The notes: generated by a model from the sequence alone, not told the origin. A DNA stretch of 27,302 nucleotides from DATDXN01 sp035289305 (GCA_035289305.1 DATDXN010000031.1:1-27302), one strand, 5' to 3'; positions 15,419-24,152 are shown, counted from the first letter of the stretch. A program made the numbers and translations.

Positions 15419-15679
15419 ATGGCAGTCTGTAGCATGTGCGGAAAAGGCGCGATGTTTGGGAGGTCCCATAGACACAAGCGTGGTGTGGCAGGAGGCAGAT
15501 GGAAGAAAAAAGCGCCAAAAACGCAGCGTCTTTTTAAAGCAAATATCCAAAAAGTGAGTATCATGGGAGAAAAAGGGCCAGTGGGGAACATGAAGCTCTG
15601 CACAAAATGTATTAAGCGCATCAGAAAAGACGACGTCAACGACAAAAGGCATTTGCTTCAATTGGAGGCGGCGAGTTAA
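15419..15679 (+). CDS. rpmB: 50S ribosomal protein L28
   Basis: An 86-residue large-subunit protein. It starts MAVCSMCGKGAMFGRSHRH, with the conserved GRSHRHKRG segment, and has the zinc-ribbon form: C4-x-x-C7 near the N-terminus and C-T-K-C in LCTKCIKRIRK. The central TQRLFKANIQKV strand is typical. The start is ATG 15419; the longer in-frame extension from TTG 15380 begins in the promoter and has no homology. It stands alone, between the divergent M50 peptidase and the secreted protease. Confidence 0.95.
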   Translation: MAVCSMCGKGAMFGRSHRHKRGVAGGRWKKKAPKTQRLFKANIQKVSIMGEKGPVGNMKLCTKCIKRIRKDDVNDKRHLLQLEAAS

Positions 15680-15685
15680 CTTCTC

Positions 15686-15714
15686 TTGTTTTCATCTCCG
15701 CTTTGTGTTATAGA
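15686..15714 (+). promoter_or_regulatory. Promoter of the secreted protease gene
   Basis: TTGTTT (15686-15691), 17-nt spacer, TATAGA (15709-15714) preceded by TGT (extended -10). It ends 9 nt before ATG 15724. Confidence 0.6.
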
Positions 15715-15723
15715 TCATAATAT

Positions 15724-17934
15724 ATGTTCCAGAGTAAATCAGTGTGGATGATTATACTGGTTTTTCTACTGGTGAGATTGGTTATTGTAGGTGTCAAAGC
15801 CCAAGAGTCAGGCTCGGTATTGCCGACGCCTTCTCCCTCATTACCTCCATTTGTTTATTCGGAGATTAACCGTGAGGCACTTGCCGATCCCCAAGCATTT
15901 ATCCTCGATCAAAAGATCAAACAAGCTACCCGTGCTCTGTTTGCAACGCCTAATGAACAAAAAGCCCATGCGAGAAAAACACTCATGCAGCAAGCCATAC
16001 GTCAATATTCATATGTATTTTTAGCCAATGCGTTGACCCCTTTGCAGATTGTCTCGTTTGACCCAACCATTCAATCATATCTTGAAAAACCGGCTGCTCT
16101 TATTCGGGTAGAACTGGGAATTTTATATCAAGATGACTTTGAAAAGCATGAGAATTCTCGTTATGAGTACTCTTTACAAGATTTAAAAGAGAAAAAACAA
16201 TTTAACTTTTATCCTGCCGGCAAGTTCGCAGGTCATATCTCGGGAACAACGTTGAATGTCAACGGCGTTGTTCTTGATGAAGAAGTCGCCGCCAGAGTAG
16301 CCGCGGCTCCGGCACAAGGAGGAGGAGAGAATAACAACGATCCCATCCCCACCAACGTTGAAATTCTCAAAGAGGCCAGTACTCACGCTTTAGGCCCTCA
16401 ACGGTCGGCGGTCATTTTTGTTTATCCTAAAGGTACAGATACGACACAATTGCCTCCTAAAGAGCAAATATTCAATAGTATCCTTAAAGGAAACGTGCAA
16501 GCGTTCTTCAAAGAATCCTCTTATGGCAAGATGTGGTTAGATGAGGAAAAAAGCCATATGTATGGTTGGTACGAAGAACCTGAAAATATAGTCGCAGCCA
16601 ATTATCCATTGGAGATTTCGGAGCCAATTGATAATGATATCGATTTAACTCAATATGATAGAATAATGTTTGGTGTTTATAGTCGCTTTGGGGGACACAG
16701 CAGTTTAGGGAAATGGTCTTTTGAAGATAAACAGAGTGGTAATTTTAGGGTATCTATAGGGACATTCACGGTACATACTTTTTATGAAAACTTCTTTAAT
16801 GAAGACACTTTTATCCATGAATTTGGACATGGTTTAGGTCTTGGTCACGCTAGTTCATGGAATTGTGCCTTGGGCGGGTGTAGACATGAGGAATATGGAA
16901 ATCAATTTGATACTATGGGTCAGGGACATTTGCAACATTTTAATGGTTATTTCAAACACGTTCTTCAATGGCTCTATAAACCTGTAATTGCCATTACTGC
17001 ATCAGGAGAATATACCCTTCAGTCTCTTGAAAATTCTGATGCTGTTGTGGCAAAAATATATCGTCCTGGAATAATTAATTTCCCAATTTATTATGTGGAG
17101 ACAAGGCTGCCTATTGGTTTTGATAAAAACTCTTCTACAATAGATAATATAAGTGGTATTCATATTAACTGGATTTATCAACCTTTAGAAACACGTTTGA
17201 TACTTAATCCGGAACAGGCTGATCAGTTATGGGAAAAGCCATCAATAAGGTGGGGATCAAGTTTCTATGACAAACCCGCGGGCTTGACTGTTACCAACAT
17301 TGATGATAAAACGATTAAAGTTCAATTTGAAGAACCAGCAGTGTGTACCCCCAGCGGCTCTACTCTAAAAGAAAGCGCGCCATATATATTATCTTCGTTA
17401 TTACCGTCAGACGAAGCGCAAAAAAATTTAAATTGCAATAACGTGAAGTGTATTTTGAAAAGAAAAAAACAAGAAATAGTAGGTATGATTTTTAGGTTTT
17501 ATATCACAAACAATAATTCATACAGCTGTCCTGGAGTTCGTATGCGATCTTTTGTGGAAGATCCACAATCACAGGCCTTCGAAGGTGAGGATTTATTCAC
17601 ACTTAATAGTGTCAGAACAAATTTTGTTTCATTCCCTATATTATTCTTTTCAACAACCCCAAGTGGGGTATATCAACGGACGCTTAAGATTGAAAATTTA
17701 GACGAAAACGTAATAATTCTTTCACTGTCGAAAGAGATAGAAATCCAAGATGATTTTCCTACTCTCGAAGGCGATGTGAACAAGGATAGTAGCATAGATA
17801 TTTTTGATTTGGTAACCGTTGGTCGCAATTTTGGTAGTAAAGGGGAAGATCTTTCTGGCGATGTCAATAACGATGGCACTGTTGATGTTCTTGATTTAGT
17901 GGTGGTTGCTAAAAATTTTGGGAAGAAACTATAG
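15724..17934 (+). CDS. Secreted gametolysin-like (M11) zinc metalloprotease with C-terminal dockerin
   Basis: The 736-residue product has a signal peptide (about 1-26, ending VKA), a propeptide-like N-terminal region, and a catalytic domain with HEFGHGLGLGH (His365, Glu366, His369, His375; HExxHxxGxxH zinc site). A Cys-containing segment and a Met-turn-like FDTMGQG (Met398) follow. The sequence around the site (HASSWNC, YGNQFDTMG, FKHVLQWL) fits peptidase family M11. Beta-rich domains (about 420-670) lead to a type-I-like dockerin (683-736) whose two calcium loops are DVNKDSSIDIFDLV and DVNNDGTVDVLDLV, each followed by NFG. This makes it a candidate enzyme cargo for the cohesin proteins encoded upstream. 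It has its own leaderless-type promoter; the stop is TAG, convergent with def. Confidence 0.9.
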   Translation: MFQSKSVWMIILVFLLVRLVIVGVKAQESGSVLPTPSPSLPPFVYSEINREALADPQAFILDQKIKQATRALFATPNEQKAHARKTLMQQAIRQYSYVFLANALTPLQIVSFDPTIQSYLEKPAALIRVELGILYQDDFEKHENSRYEYSLQDLKEKKQFNFYPAGKFAGHISGTTLNVNGVVLDEEVAARVAAAPAQGGGENNNDPIPTNVEILKEASTHALGPQRSAVIFVYPKGTDTTQLPPKEQIFNSILKGNVQAFFKESSYGKMWLDEEKSHMYGWYEEPENIVAANYPLEISEPIDNDIDLTQYDRIMFGVYSRFGGHSSLGKWSFEDKQSGNFRVSIGTFTVHTFYENFFNEDTFIHEFGHGLGLGHASSWNCALGGCRHEEYGNQFDTMGQGHLQHFNGYFKHVLQWLYKPVIAITASGEYTLQSLENSDAVVAKIYRPGIINFPIYYVETRLPIGFDKNSSTIDNISGIHINWIYQPLETRLILNPEQADQLWEKPSIRWGSSFYDKPAGLTVTNIDDKTIKVQFEEPAVCTPSGSTLKESAPYILSSLLPSDEAQKNLNCNNVKCILKRKKQEIVGMIFRFYITNNNSYSCPGVRMRSFVEDPQSQAFEGEDLFTLNSVRTNFVSFPILFFSTTPSGVYQRTLKIENLDENVIILSLSKEIEIQDDFPTLEGDVNKDSSIDIFDLVTVGRNFGSKGEDLSGDVNNDGTVDVLDLVVVAKNFGKKL

Positions 17935-17957
17935 CTTCTTCTTTACAAGTTTTTTTA

Positions 17958-18497
17958 TCAAAGCTGTGTCTTAACCAGACTACCGTCTTTTTCCTCAAAA
18001 ATCTCCCCCTTTTGCTCCATGACGCGATGCGTGAAGAGAACCCCCTGCAAATGATCGATTTCATGCTGCACGATAATCGCCTCAAAGCCCGAAATCCATT
18101 CTTCTCTCACTTTTGCATCAATTGTTTGATAATGGAGAAGAATTTTTTCATCTCGCTTGACTTCTCCCCAAATGCGAGGGATAGAAAGACATCCTTCAAG
18201 CTTCGTTCGTGTATCCTGCTCGTTGGAGTTGACTTGAGCAGATTCGTTGACTGTCTGTAGAACCTTGGGGTTGCAATAGATCCGGACGGGCGCTTTTTTG
18301 GATGATTTTGTGATGAAAAGTTGTAGCGGTATGTCAATTTGGGGCGCAGCAAGACCAACGCCTGGAGGGTCGTGTTGAGCCTCAAGCGTCTCTTGCATGT
18401 CCTCGACAAGACGCATAAGTTTATTATCAAATTTCTTGACCGGTTTTGCATGCACGGTGAGGATCGTATGTGGCGTCGTGATGATTTTAAGCAACAT
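17958..18497 (-). CDS. def: Peptide deformylase
   Basis: A 179-residue metalloenzyme that removes the formyl group from new N-termini. All three family motifs are present: GVGLAAPQ (46-53), EGCLS (101-105, metal ligand Cys103) and QHEIDHL (144-150, His145 and His149 ligands with catalytic Glu146). The stretch between motifs 1 and 2 carries a polar insert (about 84-99, NESAQVNSNEQ) longer than I expect for most bacterial enzymes. The start is ATG 18497, 9 nt after an extended -10, with no Shine-Dalgarno sequence. It is convergent with the dockerin protease (23-bp gap). Confidence 0.96.
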   Translation of the reverse strand: MLLKIITTPHTILTVHAKPVKKFDNKLMRLVEDMQETLEAQHDPPGVGLAAPQIDIPLQLFITKSSKKAPVRIYCNPKVLQTVNESAQVNSNEQDTRTKLEGCLSIPRIWGEVKRDEKILLHYQTIDAKVREEWISGFEAIIVQHEIDHLQGVLFTHRVMEQKGEIFEEKDGSLVKTQL

Positions 18498-18506
18498 ATA
18501 GATGTT

Positions 18507-18515
18507 AGTATAACA
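18507..18515 (-). promoter_or_regulatory. Extended -10 of def
   Basis: Minus strand TGTTATACT (18515-18507), ending 9 nt before the def ATG at 18497. No good -35 is visible. This predicts a leaderless def mRNA. Confidence 0.6.
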
Positions 18516-18542
18516 AATTGACCAAATCTATCAGTCATGATA

Positions 18543-18603
18543 AATACCGAGGTGTTCTATTTATTACACCTCCGAGGTGCAATGAATATGACACCTCGGT
18601 ATT
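18543..18603. repeat. 61-bp near-perfect palindrome upstream of def
   Basis: Centred on 18573. The outer 13-bp arms are exact (AATACCGAGGTGT, 18543-18555; ACACCTCGGTATT, 18591-18603). The inner arms CACCTC/GAGGTG (18567-18572, 18574-18579) are exact, and the 10-nt segments between match at 7 of 10, so 26 of 30 possible pairs form. It holds four copies of a CACCTC-type unit in alternating orientation. There is no T-run on either side, so it is not a simple terminator. Just beyond it, TAGATAAAAT occurs twice in tandem (about 18611-18630). Confidence 0.85.
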
Positions 18604-18668
18604 AAAAATTTAGATAAAATTAGATAAAATAAGAAATGAAGACTCTTTTTGAAGCATTATGACAGTCG

Positions 18669-18694
18669 ACTTTAATTTATTAAATAATTAAAGT
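18669..18694. terminator. Palindromic hairpin at the 3' end of the large glycosyltransferase gene
   Basis: ACTTTAATT, loop TATTAAAT, AATTAAAGT: a perfect 9-bp stem about 20 bp past the stop of the 18714-22433 gene (minus strand). A sister copy at 24138-24163 differs by a compensatory base pair. It is probably a terminator or 3'-end element; there is no long T-run. Confidence 0.55.
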
Positions 18695-18713
18695 GCTGAT
18701 TGTTTTCTCCATT

Positions 18714-21700
18714 TTACCGGTTTGGGTAACGGGCGATGAAGATAAGAGCGCCAAAAAGCAGGATAAACCCCACAAACTCCAGATATTGAGGAAGAAAGAC
18801 AATCACGACTTCTTCGCTTTGATTTTCAACTACCCATCCGTTTGCCCAGTTGTTGACCAGGACATGATTTTTGAGCTCTTTTCCGACAAGAGGTGCAAAA
18901 AGTGCAAGAAGGGGATTTCTGGCTGTTGTTTCCGACACCGCATACGCACGCCAGTTTTTCTCATATGCCTCATCAAGCATAATAAGAGGGGTAGATTGAT
19001 CAACCATTTGTTTCGTCCCGGTCTGTATAGATTGAAAGAAATTATACGGAAAAGGAATAACGCGCACGCTTTTTAATCGATTTATCGTCTCGGTTTTGCC
19101 GATTGAAAAGTTGTTTAAGATCACATTGTAGCCAAAGCCTTGATAATAGGGGGGAATGATGAAGTACTCCTTGGCGGTTGTTTTTTTTCGATGGAGTTCA
19201 TCCTCAAGTACGCAGGTCTTAGTGACTTCATTTTCTATACAGAGTTTAAGCGGGAGACCCTGCATATGTTGTGATTCAATTTCCACAATATATCCCATAT
19301 CTTGAGAAAGAGAAGGGAAAAAGAGCGCTTCACATTGACTTCCATCTATGGTGCGATATTCCATCATATCATCACCGCCAACAATGTGCTTCTCCTTCTT
19401 TAAACTTTCTGACTGTTCAAAACCACATTCTTGTGTTTGTGTATCAAGGGCTGATGCGTGAACGATTTGATCATTGTAGGGTATTTGTCCTTTTATATGG
19501 AGAGAATTTGTCTTTTCAGGTCGGAGTTGAAGTGGAGGAACTGATGTGAAAAAAGTTTCGTCGCGTTCTTGAGGGTATGATGTAATACCCATATTATACA
19601 CAGAAACCGTTGTGATCTGATTTTCCTGCTTTGCGTCAAGAGAGAATATCATTACCAGCGTCTTCACATTGTCTTTATCGAGGTGGAAAAATCCCTCAAA
19701 GCTCTGATTGAGCAGTGGAGAGGAGGAAAGTTTTTTGGAGAGAATACATTGTTTTTGCTCCTCGTCAAAAAGACAAAAACTGACAGGAGGAGGCGCTGAT
19801 TGAGTTTCAAACTCGCCCTCAAGATCAAAATCAAACGAAAGTTTTACTGCAGAGACGACATTGATGGGTAGAACTTTTTCAAGAGGAAAATCAACACATG
19901 TTTTTATAAGTTTTCCATAGAGAGAGAAACCGCGAGTAATTTCCTCCGCACCAAAGAAGCCGCCGAAACTATCCTCGGCGCATCGATACGGATATAGTGT
20001 ACCCATGCGGAATGCCTCATTTCTCGCTTTTTCCATCGTGTAAATACGCAGCTTGTTTGCCTTTTTGGTCTCAAGAAGGACTTGTCCAAGATATTTTTCC
20101 CCAAAAGAAAGAGCAGAGGAAAGGGGTAACACTGTATTATTTATCGAAAAAAGCTTGACGCTTGGTTCCGTTGTCAGGATCTGTGAATAAGGGTTGGTGT
20201 TTGAGGTGAAAGGCAGCAAATACGAGAGTCGCGTTTTTTGCATGGGGGTGTTATTTACCATTGTTGTATTACTATACACATCTGCGTAAAAATGGTTTTC
20301 CGTATCTCCTATTTTTGGTATGGAAAATGCTTTGGTCGATTGGTCGGGAGAAAGTGTAAAGGAATAAGTCGTGGAGGATATGTTGACCATATTTTCATTT
20401 AATCGTTCGTTGCTGTTGATGAGTATCCGGCTCGGATAATAGAGCTCGTGTGAAGATATCTCTTCTCCTTGTTTGGTGATATATGTCTCGTTTTGGACAT
20501 ATGCATGGTCTATATAGTTTCCTGTATAGAGAGGGAAAATCGTTGTGTACGAAGATGTAGTGTCAAGCGCGCGATCATTTCGAGTAGGTATATATTCAAA
20601 GACCTGTATTTTCTCACCAAACGTTTGGACAAGGCGGAGAGAGGGAGAGCCGGTAAGAAGCTGTATAAGTTCAGGGTAAAACAATTTCTTCGTTTGATAT
20701 TGACCACTTCCTGGATTTACGACATTTTTGTCCAAAAGAATATAGCGGATGTTGTATTTTTCAAGGAGCTTCTCAAAAAGAACGGTGTTTTTCGAGTAAA
20801 CTGCGTAGGAAATTTCCCGGTAGCTTTGTTCATTGTACCGATACCATCGGTCAAATTCACGGTTCAGAAGCGGCTGGCGGAGTCCAAACCAGGCAAACCC
20901 TGCACCCTGATAGAGAGATGTCGTGGGAGGCGTATTCCATGTGTAATAGGTCCAGCCAAATACGGTATGTATCGGGAGCATCAACATGCGGTTTCTGTCT
21001 TGTTTTTTCGACCACTCAAACAGCGAGAAGTATTCCTGTGGTATGGGTACGCGTACTATTTTATTTATGAAATTCCCCGAAAAAACAGGAAGAGTAGAGT
21101 AAATGATAAGAGCGATAAAAAGATACAAATACAGAGAATGACAAAAGGCGCGGATTTTCCGTATGGGAAGAGTACTGATTATACGAGTGAGGTGACTATG
21201 TATGAATCCAGAAAAAATAGAGGCGAAAAAAATAAGAGAAAGGGAGAATTTGGTAAAGGGGAAACGAAACACTTCTTGGAGAAATGGGCTTTTCTGCCGA
21301 GCCCACTCAAAAAAGAAAGAAAATGGGAACTGATTTGGGAGGAGAAACGCTATAGAAATGAGGAAGAAAGGAATAAGACCTAAAAACAAAATCTTTCTTT
21401 TTATGACAACAAGTACTACTCCTGCAATCCACAGAAGTCCAAATAAATATCCTACTGCAGATACATACGGATTTCGCAGATGAGATGTCCATGGAGCGAG
21501 TAGTTCCTGCGCGAAAGGATATGTGTCACCTGATGAGATAAGGGGTACACGCCAGTCAAACAAGAAATTTTTGAAAAAGAGCACATCCTTCCACGATCCA
21601 TAATTTTTACTATGAAGGAAGGCTTCTTCGGTAAAAAGCCGATGAATTTTGGAGTTGATGACAGCGCTGTTATGATAGAGCGTATAGTAGGCGTTGGGAA

Positions 21701-22433
21701 GTATCCAGTAGAGATTGAGCGCGATCGTGATCCCAATGAGCAAAAAAGTTTTTTTCAAAAAGTCTTTCCGTTTGTGTAAAAAAGAAAGAGCGAAAAGATA
21801 TACCGCAAGCCCCACGGCATATATATACCAGAGCGTTGCGGTGTGGGCCATTGAAGAGGAAAAGATGGTAAAGAGAGAAAATATGATTACATATTTTTTC
21901 TTGCCTGTATACAGAAATTTGATCGAATACACGTACAGAAAACCCAAAAATCCAAACTTCGTCGCAAACATCTCAAGAGGAACTGCGAAATGTTGCATGG
22001 TGCCCAGATTTAAGAGGTAAAAGAGCCCTCCTAAAAATGCGCCTATTTGTGCGGGAGTGCCCCGTAGGGATTGGTCTTTTTCCAAAACATAGCGCAAAAA
22101 CAGGTATACACCGACTGGTCCCATCACGATCATGAGGAAAAAATACGCGTAGCGGATAAATGAGAGGGGAAAAAGAAACATAAAGAGGCGAACGATCAGT
22201 ATGCGGGGTAGTTCGGAGAGATGTGCCTGTGAAGGGGGAGCGCCCAATCCTTGATGCCGTTGCCATAGAGAGATGATGCGCTTTACATACTCGCCAAAGT
22301 CAAACTCCGGGTGAAGCGTGTCCCATCCCGAAAGAAAGGTACCCGGTGTATAATTGGTGTAGTTCACAACCAATGCAATCAAAATAAGTACGAGAAGGGC
22401 ATAGTCGATATGTTTTTTTAGTACAGTATACAT
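18714..22433 (-). CDS. Large multi-pass membrane protein, probable GT-C-type glycosyltransferase
   Basis: The 1239-residue product has an N-terminal half made of about a dozen hydrophobic helices. The first (about 10-25) is followed by a loop with SGWDTLHPEFDFGEY (Asp38, Glu43), the position where GT-C enzymes using polyprenyl-phosphate sugars keep catalytic acidic residues. The C-terminal half (about 480-1200) is a large, mostly beta-rich extracytoplasmic region, and a final membrane helix (about 1207-1235) closes the protein. The layout resembles bacterial arabinofuranosyltransferase or YfhO-like proteins; donor and acceptor cannot be told. The start ATG touches the divergent 572-residue glycosyltransferase start. 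On the minus strand TGCTATAAT (22455-22447) ends 13 nt before the ATG. Confidence 0.8.
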   Translation of the reverse strand: MYTVLKKHIDYALLVLILIALVVNYTNYTPGTFLSGWDTLHPEFDFGEYVKRIISLWQRHQGLGAPPSQAHLSELPRILIVRLFMFLFPLSFIRYAYFFLMIVMGPVGVYLFLRYVLEKDQSLRGTPAQIGAFLGGLFYLLNLGTMQHFAVPLEMFATKFGFLGFLYVYSIKFLYTGKKKYVIIFSLFTIFSSSMAHTATLWYIYAVGLAVYLFALSFLHKRKDFLKKTFLLIGITIALNLYWILPNAYYTLYHNSAVINSKIHRLFTEEAFLHSKNYGSWKDVLFFKNFLFDWRVPLISSGDTYPFAQELLAPWTSHLRNPYVSAVGYLFGLLWIAGVVLVVIKRKILFLGLIPFFLISIAFLLPNQFPFSFFFEWARQKSPFLQEVFRFPFTKFSLSLIFFASIFSGFIHSHLTRIISTLPIRKIRAFCHSLYLYLFIALIIYSTLPVFSGNFINKIVRVPIPQEYFSLFEWSKKQDRNRMLMLPIHTVFGWTYYTWNTPPTTSLYQGAGFAWFGLRQPLLNREFDRWYRYNEQSYREISYAVYSKNTVLFEKLLEKYNIRYILLDKNVVNPGSGQYQTKKLFYPELIQLLTGSPSLRLVQTFGEKIQVFEYIPTRNDRALDTTSSYTTIFPLYTGNYIDHAYVQNETYITKQGEEISSHELYYPSRILINSNERLNENMVNISSTTYSFTLSPDQSTKAFSIPKIGDTENHFYADVYSNTTMVNNTPMQKTRLSYLLPFTSNTNPYSQILTTEPSVKLFSINNTVLPLSSALSFGEKYLGQVLLETKKANKLRIYTMEKARNEAFRMGTLYPYRCAEDSFGGFFGAEEITRGFSLYGKLIKTCVDFPLEKVLPINVVSAVKLSFDFDLEGEFETQSAPPPVSFCLFDEEQKQCILSKKLSSSPLLNQSFEGFFHLDKDNVKTLVMIFSLDAKQENQITTVSVYNMGITSYPQERDETFFTSVPPLQLRPEKTNSLHIKGQIPYNDQIVHASALDTQTQECGFEQSESLKKEKHIVGGDDMMEYRTIDGSQCEALFFPSLSQDMGYIVEIESQHMQGLPLKLCIENEVTKTCVLEDELHRKKTTAKEYFIIPPYYQGFGYNVILNNFSIGKTETINRLKSVRVIPFPYNFFQSIQTGTKQMVDQSTPLIMLDEAYEKNWRAYAVSETTARNPLLALFAPLVGKELKNHVLVNNWANGWVVENQSEEVVIVFLPQYLEFVGFILLFGALIFIARYPNR

Positions 22434-24152
22434 ATGAATACTTCACATTATAGCAATAATGATCGTCAGCAACCAGACAAACAGGGAAAAAAAACAGGCT
22501 ATAGCTTGGTGCTTTTAGTTGGTCTTATTGTGTTTCACGTCGTGCACAATATCCTATGGATTTTCCTCAACAATACGCCTCCTTCCTACGACGCCGCGTT
22601 TCATACCGTTATTTCATTGCGTTTTTTTGACTATATCCGTACGCACTTTTTTTCTTTCAATCTCTATGAATTTTTGACTATTTCCAACTACTATCCTCCC
22701 TTTATTCACTGGTTTGGGGCTTTACTGGGTATTTTTTCACCGTTTGATGCGCGTGTAGTTCAGTTGAGCGGTACGATATTTTTATCGCTCTCACTTGTTT
22801 TTTCATATCTTTTGACCGATGTCATCTTCAAAAACAAGCGCATTGCCATTTTAGCAACATTTCTTTTTAGTTTTTTTGTCATGGTGGTAAAAGAAGGGAG
22901 AAGTCACATGCTTGATATTCCCTTAACCGCCGTCATCCTTGCAAGTCTTTATTTTCTTATCGCCTCAAAGTATTTCACCAATCGCCGCCGCACAGCTGCC
23001 TTTTTTGTGTTCGTTGCGGTTGGTTTTTTGATCAAATGGGTGGCGCCGATTTTCGTGCTTGTTCCCTTTCTTTTTACGCTCTATACAGCTTTTTCGAAAA
23101 AAGAAGCACGGGAGAAAGTATATACGCATCTTCTTGAGGGGATTGTCATCGTGGTGCTCGTTGCGAGTCCCTGGTATATCATCAACCTTCGTCAGATTTT
23201 CTACACTGCCGCAGTTTCAAAAACAGCCAATCTCGACAATCCGACTATCCTCACGAGCCTTGAAAATATTTTATTTTACCCCAAACTCATCATCAATTTT
23301 CAAACGCATTTTATCGGATTTATACTGTTTTTTATTTCATGCATTCTATTCATTGCAAAAGCCAGAAGGAAAGAATGGTGGTTTTTTATTATCATCCCGA
23401 TTATTTTTCAATACCTGTTTTTTACCTTTGGCATCGAGAATAAAAATGTACGATATCTCATCCCCACGATGCCGTTTGTGGCGATGATCATGGCCTGGGG
23501 AGTGGAATATGTCTTCAAAAAAGGAAAACTATTCCTCATGGGGTATGCATCATTTGTCATGGTCTACATGGTCGCTGCGTATTACATACTATCTTTTGGG
23601 CTTTTCTTGAGCCCCAAATATAAAAAAGCAGTGCATTTTCCCGCTGTCGGGTGGATGGATATTTATTATGTGCATACCGACCCGGTGCCGCTTCTCTACA
23701 CGAATATAAACTGGAATAGCACTGATAAAGAAATTGCGAGTTTTCTTTCAAAAACATGTATGAAGCAAAATCATTTCTCACGTTTTTTCATCAATGTCGA
23801 AAAGCCATACATAAGTGGTTCAATAGTCAATATTGCGCTCTATAGTCTTTTGCAGAGCGTACCGCAAACCTTTCAGGAGGTGGATACTGATTTTATCCGC
23901 TATACCGGAGGCAAAGAAAAATTTATCGGAGAAAGAGAGCTTGACGACTATCTTTCTATGGTTGATTGTGCGGTCATTCCTCAAACGACTGCAGGTATAG
24001 GGTCTCGTCCTGGATTGCGGCAGTTTGCAGTGCGCAGTCAAATCAATGAGTACTTCATACAGGGGAGAGTAAAAGGGTTTGAGAAAGTGAAAGAAATTGC
24101 CCAGCCCGACGGCGAAGTATTGATATTTTTCAAAAGGACTTCAATTGATTAA
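22434..24152 (+). CDS. PMT/ArnT-like glycosyltransferase (GT-C, PMT_2-type)
   Basis: The 572-residue product has a short polar N-terminus, then about 11-12 membrane helices up to about residue 390, then a soluble C-terminal part. The first extracytoplasmic loop has SYDAAFHTVISLRFFD, with Asp53 at the usual catalytic position. Later features, GRSHMLDIPLTAVILASLYF and GFLIKWVAPIFVLVPF, match the PMT/ArnT family, which moves a sugar from a polyprenyl-phosphate carrier onto a protein or lipid outside the membrane. The target is unknown; the Thr/Pro-rich linkers of the nearby surface proteins are candidates. The start ATG abuts the divergent gene's ATG. The stop lies inside the 24138-24163 palindrome. 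Confidence 0.88.
   Translation: MNTSHYSNNDRQQPDKQGKKTGYSLVLLVGLIVFHVVHNILWIFLNNTPPSYDAAFHTVISLRFFDYIRTHFFSFNLYEFLTISNYYPPFIHWFGALLGIFSPFDARVVQLSGTIFLSLSLVFSYLLTDVIFKNKRIAILATFLFSFFVMVVKEGRSHMLDIPLTAVILASLYFLIASKYFTNRRRTAAFFVFVAVGFLIKWVAPIFVLVPFLFTLYTAFSKKEAREKVYTHLLEGIVIVVLVASPWYIINLRQIFYTAAVSKTANLDNPTILTSLENILFYPKLIINFQTHFIGFILFFISCILFIAKARRKEWWFFIIIPIIFQYLFFTFGIENKNVRYLIPTMPFVAMIMAWGVEYVFKKGKLFLMGYASFVMVYMVAAYYILSFGLFLSPKYKKAVHFPAVGWMDIYYVHTDPVPLLYTNINWNSTDKEIASFLSKTCMKQNHFSRFFINVEKPYISGSIVNIALYSLLQSVPQTFQEVDTDFIRYTGGKEKFIGERELDDYLSMVDCAVIPQTTAGIGSRPGLRQFAVRSQINEYFIQGRVKGFEKVKEIAQPDGEVLIFFKRTSID
22447..22455 (-). promoter_or_regulatory. Extended -10 of the large glycosyltransferase gene
   Basis: Minus strand TGCTATAAT, ending 13 nt before ATG 22433, giving a predicted leader of about 6 nt. 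It lies inside the 5' coding end of the divergent 22434 gene. The -35 is poor (TGGTTG). Confidence 0.5.

Noticed and set aside
3363..17934. TAG reassigned as a sense codon genome-wide
   Set aside because: TAG ends the dockerin protease exactly after its dockerin (17932-17934) and also ends the 24168 and 5306 genes, so it works as a stop.
17923..17957. Terminator between the dockerin protease and def
   Set aside because: GAAGAA and TTCTTC could form a 6-bp stem and a T7 run follows, but they are about 10 nt apart and the stem is weak.
20469..21383. A 304-codon plus-strand frame inside the large glycosyltransferase gene
   Set aside because: It is antisense to a well-supported membrane protein, is Lys/Arg-rich with no domain, and has no promoter or ribosome site; a shadow frame.
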